Positions 1 through 10,680 of a stretch of DNA of 64,000 nt are shown here, one piece after another. The position numbers and the translations under genes are program-made. The notes under the pieces were generated by a model that was not told the origin of the DNA, ran no database searches, and saw only the letters and a list, made by a program, of their open reading frames with translations. This DNA comes from Gnetum montanum (taxonomy: Eukaryota; Streptophyta; Gnetopsida; Gnetales; Gnetaceae): contig MNCI01003648.1 in NCBI GenBank assembly GCA_015680685.1, positions 117,483 to 181,482 of the forward strand, read 5' to 3'. Every line of letters begins with the position of its first letter. The first letter of the stretch is position 1.

Positions 1-130
1 CCTCTTATTTATAGATATGGTGGTGGGACGCGATATCACGTACGCGATATCGCAGGAGAAGACGCGATATCGCGTACGCGATATCACATGGGATGCGATA
101 TCGCGGCCCAGTGCAAGTCGCGTCTCATCA
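1..130 (-). mobile_element. Left-edge LTR (element E3), 5' portion only
   Basis: Read on the minus strand this begins TGATGAG at position 130 and runs off the left edge of the window. It carries five copies or near-copies of the palindrome GCGATATCGC and ends with CTATAAATAAGAGG (plus positions 1-14), the same TATA-box context as the E1 LTR (44791 onward). The flank to the right of 130 is not polypurine, so 130 is the outer 5' end of a minus-strand element or solo LTR rather than the start of a 3' LTR. Family assignment rests on shared terminus, motif array and TATA context with E1. Confidence 0.85.
25..107. repeat. GCGATATCGC palindrome array in U3 of E3
   Basis: Five copies of GCGATATCRC lie at short intervals immediately upstream of the TATA box. 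The motif is self-complementary. CpG sites are largely intact here, unlike in the E1 3' LTR. Confidence 0.9.
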
Positions 131-680
131 GGAACTCATTGTTATCCCTCATTACCATTTTCCTATAATCAATAATGCCCATACCATAACTTTATCCCAT
201 CGTCACAAACACTCTTTGACATGGCTTGATACTACTTAATCAAGTGTAGAGACGGAACATTGGTGATGGACTTATAATGGTGTTCTATATTCTTTGTCGA
301 TGTCTCTTAGGTCAATCCTCTAAATATCAACAAAGAGGAACCAATGAAAAACCACCAAGAAAATTCATGTTGCAAATTATAACCTTCATTTTCCAACTTG
401 AGGCAATATTTTATTGTAAATGTAAAATTTATAGTCCATAAGCTACAATCTTGCATACTTTGGCTTTTGGGGCTGAAAATTACCTTAGAAGTTGCTATGG
501 CCTTAGTTCCCAAGAGGAAAAAGCTTCCTCATGTCTATATTTAAACTTGAAAATACTGAAAATGCCTTGGAAATTGTTAAATTTAGCATTTTCATGGGTT
601 TTTGTAGGGTTATAGCCTCAACTATGATGGACCCATCTACCCCCAACATAGATGGTGTTGGGTTTTCATTTCCATCCAAC
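131..680. other. Gene-free flank
   Basis: AT-rich sequence with only short chance ORFs. No protein family, RNA gene or clear repeat boundary was recognised. Confidence 0.5.
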
Positions 681-870
681 ACGAGCATAGTCACCACAAA
701 ACTCAATGTAGATGCATATATCCAACATTGGAATTGTTGGGATTTTTCATTTTCCATTTTCCAACAAAACCTAGCATAGTTACCACAAAACCCAGAGTAG
801 ATGCACATATCAAGCATTTGAATTATTGGTATTTTCCATTTTTCATTTTCCCAACAGCAACTCTAGCATA
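681..870. repeat. Imperfect tandem repeat, about 90-bp period
   Basis: Two full units and the start of a third. The core AGCATAGTYA recurs at 684, 773 and 865 and is followed in each full unit by CACAAAAC, GTAGATGCA and TTTTCATTTTCC-like blocks. Probably part of an old LTR U3. Confidence 0.7.
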
Positions 871-1710
871 GTCATCCCAAGTCTTCAATAGTTGCAGCAT
901 GACTAGCATAGACATCAGGTTCAACAGTAGTTTGTAATAACTTTAGTGTAGTCCACCAAGGTCAGCATAGTTGGGATGGAGTCAACATAGTCAGCAAAGT
1001 CCATTTACTATTTATAGTATTCAAATGGGCTTTGGTATCTACGGTGTATTCCATACTTACTATAAATGGTCATCTAAAAATTGTAAATGTTATATGTACA
1101 ATTAGACATTAATCTGTCAATAATCATGATAGTTATGCATAGACCCAAAAATAGCAATTCCATAGCCTATAAAAGTTAAACTTGAGCACCTTATTGCGGT
1201 TCTGGAAATAAGAGGCAGTTTTGTTTGACAATTTTGAGACAGTTTCACAATGTGAAAATAAATTTTGCATTTTGTATAACCAAGAGCCTTTTTGCAACCT
1301 TGCAACACCTTTGAGAGCAAACTGATGTCTACACTGTGCATTAGAGACTCCCAACGTGATACCACTACTTCAAGGATGGAATACCATCTATGCTCACAAT
1401 TGCAAATTCTGGTAGGAACTAGTAGGGAGTTGTTGGAAACTAGGGTTGGAAGGTATCTAGATTGTGGGGTTTTAGTGTAGAACATAGCCTGCTAGCTTCA
1501 ACAAACTTCAAGTTCTATCCAAGTGAATTTCTTGTGCACCCAACATACAAATTTATACTCCTTGAACCTTGTACATTTTTTATTTTACTAAAGTTACATT
1601 CATCGTTGTGTAGATTTAAGTTTATGTTTCAATCTCTATGTTTGTTTTCATTTTTAATCTGCAATTTTGTTTCCATTTCCATTTCTATTTACATTTTTAT
1701 TTACGTTTCT
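871..1710 (+). other. Probable body of an old LTR (copy A)
   Basis: No gene is seen. The stretch around 1000-1040 (TTACTATTTATAGTATTC) resembles the TATA-like region of a minus-strand copy near 12490, and the end at 1711-1850 matches two other copies in the window, so this is probably the body of a decayed LTR whose left edge I cannot place. Confidence 0.4.
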
Positions 1711-1850
1711 GTAAGTCTCTAGGTGATTAGCCAAACCATCTAGGGTGCCTTGAATCTTGTTTTTCAAATGCCCTTAAGATTTGAGGTTAAAACTATTCTG
1801 GCACTTGGGATATTTTGATTTCCATTCTAGTAACCAAATTTTTCAAGTCC
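1711..1850 (+). repeat. LTR end repeat, copy A
   Basis: Matches 10681-10800 (+) and 11640-11775 (-). The shared blocks in order are AAGTCYYTRGRTGAT, CCATCTARGGT, a TTGAGGTT-like block and a GATTTYCA-like block. Conserved order in three places indicates one dispersed LTR family (R/U5 end). No primer site was confidently identified after it. Confidence 0.6.
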
Positions 1851-2033
1851 AATACCATTTGTTTCTACCATCTTAGTTTCTACCAATGCTACCATTCCAT
1901 GCCTTCCCAATTGCTGATAGAAATCGTTAGTACCTACCATCTCAATGTCCACCAGCATTGTCATTCCATACCTTCCTAGTTACTAATAGTGACTATTGGC
2001 ACCATTGGTGCCTACCTCATGATGATGGAAAAA

Positions 2034-2088
2034 AATTTTCTTCAATTGATAGAAAATTTCAAATTTTTGATCAATTGAAGGAAAATTC
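2034..2088. repeat. Inverted repeat (hairpin)
   Basis: Left arm AATTTTCTTCAATTGAT and right arm ATCAATTGAAGGAAAATT are near-perfect reverse complements separated by about 20 bases. It lies about 105 bp upstream of the 5S-like sequence. Function unknown. Confidence 0.7.
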
Positions 2089-2193
2089 AAGAAATACATC
2101 AAATTAGTAAAAGAAAAAATAAATATAGACACATCAAGATATTTTGTAGATAAAAGTATTTGAAAAATTGACATCAACCTAAATAAAAATTTT

Positions 2194-2253
2194 GTAAGTA
2201 AGCATAGTCATTCTAGAGTAGTACTGAGATGGATGACCTTTTGGGAAGTCTCA
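2194..2253 (+). repeat. 5S rRNA-like sequence (3' half), copy 1
   Basis: AGAGTAGTACTGAGATGG, then GATGACC and GGGAAGTC, align in order and spacing with the internal promoter half of plant 5S rRNA (AGTACTAGGATGGGTGACC...GGGAAGTCC). Several differences are C-to-T or G-to-A. The 5' half of a 5S gene is absent, so this is not a functional 5S gene. Plant Cassandra-type TRIM elements are known to carry 5S-derived sequence in their LTRs; that origin is an inference here. Confidence 0.65.
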
Positions 2254-2659
2254 AAAAACGTGTAAAATTTTACAACTTGAAACTACCATAATTTTTTATT
2301 CTAGTGTCCAACTGCAACAAAACAACAGTCATTTCCGATAGATTTGAACCTTTTGGACACAATGGAACAATTATATTTAGTGTACATAAGCCAAAAATAT
2401 ATTTTCTAAAAGCATTATGTTACCATTTTTGAACATGAAAAAGTCTTACTTAAAGCTTAGATATTGAATATTTTAGAGGGAAAGAGACTTTTATGACCAA
2501 TGGAGTCTTCATAAAAAGATCTAGAAGGAGGGGATTCGTTCTTTATCATTCTAACCTTTCTAGTACTAATTTAACTAAAAATCCCATAAAAGGGTTGCAA
2601 AAAATAAGGAATTATTACCTTGCCTTGTTTCTTCAACTTCCTAATGTTTGAAGCCTAAA
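2254..2659 (+). other. Sequence downstream of 5S-like copy 1
   Basis: No gene. Blocks such as CAACAAAACAACAGTCAT and GATTTGAACCTT match, in order, the sequence after the second 5S-like copy at 16600-16720, so the shared repeat extends several hundred bases past the 5S-like core. Confidence 0.5.
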
Positions 2660-2676
2660 GAGTACATTGGAGAATG

Positions 2677-3800
2677 ATGGAGTCCCATGTCAATGATCAA
2701 ATGGATGCCCCTATATAACAAATTGATGAAATTAAAGGTATCCATTGTAAACATTGTCAATGAAACCAAGGGTTCAAGAAAAATATTAAAAATATGTCCA
2801 AAGAAATTAGAAAGTTATCCTAGAGGTCAAAATAAAAATGGTTATAGGTTTAAGGGAAGACGGATTCCTTTGCGAATTCCATTAAGCAATTAACTGATCA
2901 TTTAACCCAACCATCTAATCAAAACCAATATTCATCCAAGGATAATATTCAAAATCAATTTCAATCTAGGGAGCATTACCAAGATCAATTCTAACATCAC
3001 TGAGACTAGTACCAAGATTAATTTCCACCTAATGATCAATACCAAGATCAATTTTTTCGTATTGAATACCAATGTGCTGACATTTCTTCACAAGGCCAAA
3101 GAAAGAAACCTAAATGTAAGGGTTCTTGAAATTGATAAATTCACCAAGAAGATCATTAACCCAAGTTCATGCCAAAAGATAAAACTAGATAATTATGATG
3201 TAGGCCTCAGATCTAGTACCAAGGAATAAAATTATCTTAACATCATGAAGAATTATTTCAATATGTTGAATTTATCAAGCCAAGAATGTTTAGAAGTAGT
3301 TCCTTCATATTTGAGGGGACTTGTAGGAACATGATGGTATGGACCCAGATCTCAAGGCTTGACTATAAATTAGTCCAACTTTTATCAAGATTTCAAACAA
3401 AAATTTGTACCATGTTCTTTCTCAAGAATTTTAAGATGTGATTTGATTCATTAAGATTAGGTAGATGATTTATAGAAGATAACTCTATGACCTCTCCGAG
3501 TATGTAAGCCATCGTGATGAAGAAGAGTTGGCCTTAAAGTTTATTGATGGGCTACATACATAATTGCATCCCTAGACATATGCACATAATTCCCAAAGAC
3601 TTGATGAGTCATATAGAATTGCTAAGGATTATGAGAAATCAAATCAGCTATAAAGTACAATCCTTCAACAAGTAACAATAGAAGAGACACCCACTAAGAG
3701 AACTCGATTAGGATGTTTCACTTGCAATGAAGATAATTTTAAGAAGGATTATTTAAAATCATGTGAAAGAATATAGATAAACAATCAGAATAATAATAAA
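2677..3800 (+). pseudogene. Chromovirus gag relic
   Basis: Broken gag polyprotein, the nucleocapsid/capsid precursor. A Gln/Asn-rich N-terminal part (about 2890-3060) is followed by a capsid-like segment at 3326-3660, where the translation shows WYGPRSQGLT, SNFYQDFKQKF and EEELALKFIDGL in the spacing of the plant retrotransposon gag domain. A decayed zinc knuckle near 3716-3775 reads CFTCNEDNFKKDYLKSC; the histidine and one cysteine of the usual CCHC are gone. Multiple in-frame stops and frame changes. The start was taken near 2677, where the reading MESHVNDQMDAP begins; it is uncertain. Confidence 0.7.
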
Positions 3801-3815
3801 AAATTCAACACAAAT

Positions 3816-4175
3816 ATGGCCAAAGAAAAGAGTCAAACTACTACTATGGCCATAGTAAAGAAGTTTTCAACATTAACAAAGTCATGTTTAAGAAAATTTC
3901 AATTTGCTTTACTCATTTTTGAAGAATCAATTAAGGGTCAAAAGATAAAATTTTTGATTAATAGTGGAAAAAGTGATAATTTTATTTCACCAGCTTTAAT
4001 TAATTCATTAAATTTAATCTTACCTTCCAAGAAAGTTATTAGAATAGAACTTGCAAATGGAATAATAGTAAGCAAACACACCAGATATGGAGAAATTACT
4101 TTTATCATGCAAGATATTTCTTTTATTGGTGAATTCTTTGACTTTAAATTACAAGATATTGATGAAATCTTATAA
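3816..4175 (+). pseudogene. Chromovirus aspartic protease relic
   Basis: A 119-codon open stretch contains the retropepsin active-site context FLINSGKSDNFISP, where the catalytic D-[ST]-G triad now reads N-S-G. Downstream, IELANGIIV and GEITFIMQD fit the flap and core strands. The Asp-to-Asn change is a single G-to-A. It lies between the gag relic and RT, as expected for a gypsy pol. The enzyme would be inactive. Confidence 0.8.
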
Positions 4176-4439
4176 ATGTATTTTCTACAAAAATTTGATA
4201 TTACCATCCATTTGGAACCCATGTTTTAAAAATACCAATCATTGATGAAGGCAAGGTTCTAAGGGGATTAGGAATAGCAAAGAAAATTCACATGATAACT
4301 ATTAAGAAAAATAAGAGATTAGCAAAGAAGGATGCTACTATGTTGGTTGTAAAATTAACTTAACCTTAGAAATACTCTGACATTAAGATTTCAAAAAAAC
4401 TTGAAGATTATAAGGATTCAATATTTGGTGAAACTAGGA

Positions 4440-5050
4440 AATTACCTCCAAAACGAATTGTTGAACATGTCATGGACATTTTCCCTAGTACACAACCAAT
4501 TTCAAAAACCCCATATAGAATTTAGAATTAAGGGAATTAGAAGTACAATTAGACTAGTTATTGGAAGAAGGGAAGATTCAACCAAGTGTCTCATCTTGCA
4601 ATGCACTAGTTTTATTTGTTAAGAAGAAACATGGTACATTAAGATTATGTATTGATTATAGGATGTTAAACAAAGTAACGATTGAAAATACTTATCCCCT
4701 ACCTAGGATTCATGACCTATTTGACTAACTTACTGGAGCATGTTACTTTTCAAAGATCGATTTAAAATCAAGTTATCACCAAATAAGGATTAAAGAGAAA
4801 TATGTTAAGAAAATGACATTTAGAATTTGGTATAGATTATATGAGTTTTTGGTGATGCCATTCAGATTGACCAACACACCTACAACATTCATGTCATTGG
4901 TGAATTATATTTTTCAAGAGTACCTTAATCAATTTATCATATTTATGGATGATATACTTGTTTATTCTAAGTTAAGAGAGGAATATATTAAACATTTAAG
5001 AATTATAATGAAAATCCTCAAGAAACATAAGTTAAATACTAATTAATTAA
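4440..5050 (+). pseudogene. Chromovirus reverse transcriptase relic
   Basis: Recognisable RT blocks across several frames: [18 protein letters not shown] near 4620-4670, a YFSKIDLKSSYHQIRI block near 4745-4790, FLVMPFRLTNTPTTF at 4846-4890 and the catalytic FMDDILVYS near 4945-4970, which is intact. Stop codons and frameshifts break the frame before and after. It would copy element RNA into cDNA if intact. Confidence 0.9.
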
Positions 5051-5059
5051 ATGAAAACT

Positions 5060-5740
5060 CTTTAAAGAGGAAGTGTTATACTTGGATCCTATTGTAGTTA
5101 AGCAAGGATGACAAGTAGATCCATTAAAAGTTAGTGTAGTTTGTGACTAACTGGAACTTAAAGATATTACAATAGTTCACAGTTTCCTAAGCTTAATAGT
5201 ATTTTATTGATGATTTATTAAAAATTAGTCTATCTTGGTATCCCTATTGACTAATCTCTTTCAAGAAAAACATGTGTTTAAGTTTGATAAAAAAATGTAG
5301 GAAAGCTTTCTTAACACTAAAGATGCTACTAACAATGATACCTATCTTGAGAATCTTGGATGAAGAAATATCATTTGAAGTATCTCTAGAATTTTGCAAA
5401 TTAGGAATCAGTGTAGTTCTTTCACAAGACAATAAAGTGGTATTTTTTAAGTTTCATAAATTACGAGGAGCTAAGATAAATTACTCAACCCATGATCTAG
5501 AATTGTTGCAATTATTCATGCTTTAAAGGTTTAAAGACATTATCTTTGTGGAAAAATAGTTGTACTAAAAGCAAATCATAAAATTATTTAATATGTATAG
5601 AGACAACCCATCCTGAATACCCAACAATTAAGGTGGATAGAATTACTAGTTGAATATGATTTTGTGATTAAATATATTTTAGAAAAACAAAAAATAGTGG
5701 CTAACACACTTAGTCAAATGTGAAACCTAATAATTGATGT
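5060..5740 (+). pseudogene. Chromovirus RNase H relic
   Basis: Follows RT directly. FLTLKMLLTMIPILRI (about 5307-5355) matches the thumb/connection start of gypsy RNase H, and a LGISVVLSQDNKVVFF / INYSTHDLELL segment (5400-5510) matches the strand carrying catalytic residues and the conserved YSTHDLE. The region ends with a decayed ADTLSR-like block near 5700. Several stops. Confidence 0.8.
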
Positions 5741-5859
5741 TGTGACAACCCCTATAGAAGAAGAGATTAAGGAATAAAAAAAGGAAGATCCTTATTTCAA
5801 GTAAATTCTAGCTAATATTTCTTCTAAGCCTCATTAAAACCTTTCCCTAGATGGTCTAT

Positions 5860-6640
5860 TAAAGAAGGAACATATGGTATGTATACTAGAAGAAAATTGG
5901 AGACTTAAGTTATTGTCCAAAGCTTATGAAGTATCATACAATAGACATCATGAATATATTAGAACCTATGTGATGATATGTAAGTTTTATTTCTAACCTA
6001 GAATAAAGAATGATGTATCCACATACATTAAAAATTTCAAAACTTACCAAAAAGAAAAGGCTAAATAAAATAGACTAAGTGGATTATTATAATCTTTGGA
6101 GGTCCCAATATGGAGATGGAAAGATGTTACCATGGATTTCATTATGAGATTACTAGTAACCAAGAAAGGAAATGACTCAAATGGTAATTGATCATCTATT
6201 GAAGATGGCTCATTTCATAACTTTGAAATCTATAAACATAGTTGAAGAGGTAGCCCAAAAATGTATATGAGAAGTATTTTGGTTACATGAGTGTTCAAAA
6301 TTAATCACCTTTGATAGAGATCCTAAGTTTATCTTTGAATTCTATTGAAACTTCTTCAAGAAACTTGGGATGCAATTAAAATTTAGCATGGCATGTCACC
6401 CAGAGACAAATGACCAAACAAAATGCTTCAATCAAATATTGGAATATATTCTAGGAAGCAATGTCATAAGTAGAACAAAAACATGAGAGATTATTTTCAT
6501 CTAGCCAAATTCACCTACAATACTAATTATCATGAATCCATACATCGAACACCATTTGAAGTTGTATATGGATGAAATTATCATACACCACTAACTTGGG
6601 CAAAGAAAACTTTAAGAGTAGAAGTGGGAGGAAGAAGAAA
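5860..6640 (+). pseudogene. Chromovirus integrase core relic
   Basis: The region after RNase H keeps integrase fragments: an HHCC-like zinc segment about 5940-6060, a catalytic-core start VTMDFIMRLL near 6128, a decayed second Asp block (TFDRDPKFI) near 6308-6335, and LKFSMACHPETNDQT near 6377-6420 corresponding to the usual S-x-x-HPQTDGQ block. Frames change repeatedly. No active enzyme is possible. Confidence 0.8.
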
Positions 6641-7131
6641 TGAAAATAATGGAAAATAACATTATAAGGGTTAAATATAATTTTCAAGCAACCCAAGACA
6701 AGTATAGTAGATATGCAAATCAACATCACCTTAAGAATGAATTTCAAATCAAGGATCAAGTATTGCTAAGAGTAAAACCCACTAGGAGTATGTTAGCCCC
6801 AAGATACAATGAACCTTTTAAAGTTTTGGAAAGCATTGGAAAAGTAGTCTATCGATTAAGTCTTCTAGTGAATTCAAGGATTCATCCTGTTTTCCATGTA
6901 AGTTTACTAAAGATGTTCCATCAAAATGATGTGCCTTATGTCCTAGATTGGAAAACCTTACTCTTGAGATCTAACACTAGCTTTAAGGTCAAACAGATCA
7001 TAATTCAGAATCATAGAATGGGGAAGCTTCATAATAAAATCATCAAAAAATTCATCCAATGATCAAACTATGATCAACAAACTTGGATAAACAAGGATTT
7101 TATTCTTAACATCTACCTACAATTTTCTTAA
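6640..7131 (+). pseudogene. Integrase C-terminus plus chromodomain
   Basis: A long open stretch reads through the integrase C-terminal region (QIKDQVLLRVKPTRS; LAPRYNEPFKVLESIGKVVY; HPVFHVSLLK). It then enters a chromodomain-like tail (IIIQNHRMGKLHNKIIKKFI), hits TGA at 7060-7062 exactly where a conserved Trp is expected, and continues in the same frame as SNYDQQTWINKDF to a stop near 7131. The Trp-to-stop change (TGG to TGA) is a G-to-A. Chromodomains target integration to particular chromatin; their presence assigns the element to the chromovirus clade. Confidence 0.85.
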
Positions 7132-7327
7132 CATTGTGATATTGAGTAATAAATTATATTTATTATTAAATGATAGTAAGAAATTAATTCATAGTTTTTG
7201 TATGTACAGATGATGATTAAGATAATAATAAAGCTAAAAATAAGGAGCATAGGAAGGAAGCAACTGCTAAGTAATTGGACATAGAGGAAGAGGTAAAGAA
7301 TGAGCTAGATTCTTAAGGGAAGTAGAT

Positions 7328-7824
7328 TGTAACATCCTATCCTTTGTTAAGAGTGGAATTGTATTATTAATCATATAATTAGCCTTTGAAATAAGGGAAG
7401 CCTTGATATGAAGAATTGTAACTATTCACAATGCCCCTTGGGGATGGGTTTAATCTGTGACATTTAAGGCTAGGCTTAGAGGTTGTATCAACATGAAGTT
7501 ATGAAGCCAAATTAACAAGTGATGAGAGCTAGGTGAAGTGGGACAAGAAGAAACTAATCACTCATTTATTCTAATGGCCTAACCTAGTGGTAGCACTAGA
7601 TTTTCTCTAAGGTCCTAATTGTTACAGTAAGATATCCTAGACCATTAACAGTGTAACCAATTATTCCATGGATAAAGTTTCCATTGTTTATTTTTCTTTC
7701 AATTTATCATTTCCTTCACCATTATTTTTCCAAGATAAACATGTAATCAAGTTACTTTTTCATGATACAATGATTTTTTTCCAATGAACAATCATATTCA
7801 CTAACATCCAAGATTAGGATATCA
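7328..7824 (+). repeat. Chromovirus LTR 1
   Basis: Starts TGTAACATCC after a purine-rich tract and ends GGATATCA. It is followed by TAATGGTATATACC, which resembles an initiator-Met primer site (TGGTATCAGAGC) but decayed. Homologous along its length to 8474-8961 and, more distantly, to 18960-19402. The purine tract before it and the primer-like site after it mean it could serve as the 3' LTR of one copy and the 5' LTR of the next. Confidence 0.85.
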
Positions 7825-8473
7825 TAATGGTATATACCATGATTGAACCATGGATCGTGGTTTTATAGGCTACTTGAACCTAAATTGAGGTCCACATTTT
7901 TCAAGTTATGGCATTCACCATGGCTCATGGTGAGATCATGATCTAGACCATGACCTAACTATGAGTCATGGCAAGGTAGAAATGGACAACTATGAGAAAC
8001 ATAGGTTGTGGTTGAGTCATGGTATTTACAAAAACCTACCCGCATGTCATGGTCAATCTTTCATTAAGATATCCCAAGTCATGGTTACCTCATGGCCATT
8101 GGTTCTTATCCATTTGGTTTCATTCTTGAATCTTCTAAATCATTTCTAATCTCCAATATTCTAAGGCATGTGTATGAGAAAATTTTAACCTTCTTTCAAT
8201 GAGATTAATGAGTAGGCATTGTAGGAAATCTAGGTTGGTCCCTAGAACTTAACCCATATTATCTATGATTATCTCTCAAGTAGCTAGATTTGTGCATTAA
8301 TGGATAGGCATTATGAAGGATACAGTTGGCTTTCTTGCTTAATCCACATCACCTTTGATTATGTTTAGATTATGTTATTGGGCAAGCATTATGGGGGAAC
8401 TATTTAGTTAAACAATGTCTATTCATGTCGCTAATGAATATCATATAGCTAGTTTATTAATGCAAAATAAAAG
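7825..8473 (+). other. Spacer between two LTRs, CATG-rich
   Basis: About 650 bp between LTR 1 and LTR 2 with no coding region. The first half (7830-8110) has about a dozen CATG sites, mostly as TCATGG or CCATGR. It is probably 5' leader sequence of the element left by a deletion. Confidence 0.5.
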
Positions 8474-8961
8474 TGTAAGGTCCCATCCCTTATTAATGAT
8501 GAAATTATATATTAATCATGTAATTAATCTTCACAAAGAAAGCATGTATTATTGTAAGAGGTTATAACTATTTGTGTACCCCTTAGAGATGGATTAAACC
8601 TATGACATTTAAGGTAAGGCTTAGAGGTAATATCAACATGAATTTGTGGAGCTAGAATGGCAAGTGATGAGAGCCAAATGAAATGAGACAAAAAAGAACT
8701 GATCACTCGTTGGTTCAATCAACTATCCATGGTGGTAGTTTTGGATTGACTCTATGGTCTTAAGTGTCACAGGAAGATAACCTACAATAACAGTGTATCT
8801 AACAATTTCATTAACAAATTTCCATTATTTTATTTTCCTTTCAATTCTATTTTTCTACCATTATTTGCAAGTTTAATGATCATTAAAATTTATTTCTACA
8901 GTATACGATGATTATATGCAATGAATGATCGTATTCATCAACATCCAAGAACGAGATATCA
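8474..8961 (+). repeat. Chromovirus LTR 2
   Basis: Starts TGTAAGGTCCCATCC and ends GAGATATCA. Shares blocks in order with LTR 1, for example CTTAGAGGT, TATCAACATGAA, AAGTGATGAGAGC and CATCCAAGA. It is followed by TTAGTATTAGAGA, which fits a decayed TTGGTATCAGAGC primer site, so it is probably the 5' LTR of a further copy whose body is lost. Confidence 0.8.
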
Positions 8962-9397
8962 CATTTAGTATTAGAGAAAATCATGCTCTAGGAGTTAAAT
9001 ATGGATTTAAAAAGGAAGAAAAGCCTCACTAAATCCTTTTATTAATATAAAAAAATAAGTACCTCAACAAGAGGGGATATGGAAAAAGTATGAATATGAA
9101 TGACATAAAGATTAAATCAAACATCCAATATGAAAGATTAAAGAAGATGTTAATAATCTTTTCTTGAGCCACTCATTTTTCCTTGTTAGCATCATATTTT
9201 TAAAGTAAATCCAAACATCCAACTAAGTAATCACAAAGTTGCTAAATGTATTTTGTGGAACTTTGAGTAGTAGCCTTTGCCTAGTTTACCTTTATAAGTT
9301 TTGATTTTAATGAGTTAACTTAAAGGATTTATTATGCCACATCTTTTTGCCATTATTTCTCCTTTCTCTATATACATAAAATAAAGGATGTAAGTAC

Positions 9398-9439
<42 letters not shown>

Positions 9440-10680
9440 AAAAATAGGAAGCACTTACTACTTATATGAAGCAAACCATTTTTAATTTGGAGTATTCACT
9501 CATGATTCAACAAATATTGAGCTAAGCAAGTAGCACTCTCTAGTTCTCCTAATATTTGTTCTAGATTTTTTGATAACTTTTTGAGCATTATCAAGGATAG
9601 TGTGAAATACTAATGAACCACCTAACTATACTAACTCATAGTCACTTTTGAAGTCATAGAATTGAGACTTCCTTAAGAGATATAACTCTTCATGAATAGA
9701 GTGCGAAGTGTTCTTAGTTATTCAATTGCTAAGACTACAAAGAAGAACAAGTTCCTCCTCTATAGTAGCTATTGAATCATTTCAAACAAAATTCAATTAT
9801 AAAAAAGAAATGCTAGTGGCCAAAGTGGAAAACCTAATCTCCTTCTATGTAAATTTCATATGTAATTCTTATTGGATCTAAGAGCAAAGAAATTAACTGG
9901 ATTTCCCCTCATAAATTTGTCTTGTAACCCTATTTTGTTGAAGTCCCAAATCATTCTTATAATGTAAAGTATAATTTGTAGTATCAATCATTAAAAATGC
10001 TATGGATTATTCTAAGACAATGTAAATTAGGTTCATATTATAAAAAATGCTACAAGTGCTAGCATAAATTATGTAAAATGTGTTGTACTTTAATGGTTAG
10101 TGTAAATTTCAAAAATATGTTTCATATGATGTTGGGAAACTTACCAAAAAAGATTCAACATGAAAACAACAAACCAAAATCTATATAAATAGAAACCAAC
10201 ACCATTTTTAAGGACCTTCTTTAAGAGACATTTTTCAAAATTTTAGACTTTTGGACCTTTGAATCTTTTGAGCTTTCATAGATTTGAGAGCACGTAGCCA
10301 TTTCTCCTCAGCATCAACCATAGAGAGCATTGAGAACCTGTTGCAGCCTTTAGTTTGATGTAGATCTAGTAAGCTAGACATATCCTAAATGGCCACAGAA
10401 TAAACCCCACCCACCCACACAATAGATTTTCCAACAATAATTTCAAAGGGAAATTTGGAGCCCTTGCAATTCCACACTTTGAAAACCATAAATTTTTATA
10501 GATTTGTATCTTTTGAACCCATATTTTTTAGAATTAATACATATTTGTAGTGTTTTTGGTCATATCTTCTCTATTTTCTATTGTCAATGGTTAGTTTAAT
10601 TACAAATCCAATGTTGAATTTGTTGTTTATGTGTCTATTGCTCATTTACATCATTTCCTTGAAATTGGTAATAGAATTTT
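8962..10680. other. Gene-free repeat remnants
   Basis: No coding region recognised. It contains the decayed primer site after LTR 2, a GA microsatellite (9401-9436) and, near 10173, CTATATAAATAG, a possible TATA box of the LTR whose end is at 10681-10800. Confidence 0.5.
9401..9436. repeat. (GA)n microsatellite
   Basis: About 18 uninterrupted GA units. Confidence 0.97.

Larger units (their letters stand above)
2660..7327 (+). mobile_element. Ty3/gypsy chromovirus relic, internal region
   Basis: Domains appear in the order gag, protease, reverse transcriptase, RNase H, integrase, chromodomain, which identifies a chromovirus. The sequence has many stops and frameshifts and cannot be active. 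Its 3' LTR starts at 7328, preceded by the purine-rich AAGGGAAGTAGA. A matching 5' LTR is not recognisable to the left, so the 5' end is lost, very divergent or replaced. Confidence 0.85.

Noticed and set aside
25-107. Bacterial-type operator array (GCGATATCGC)
   Set aside because: The context is a plant LTR with shared termini and a TATA box; no prokaryotic gene is nearby.
503-817. 104-codon minus-strand ORF and its plus-strand partner 531-779
   Set aside because: They overlap the 90-bp tandem repeat and show no domain; open frames arise from repeat composition.
2194-2253. Functional 5S rRNA gene
   Set aside because: Only the 3' half is present, core positions have changed and the flanks are repeat sequence.
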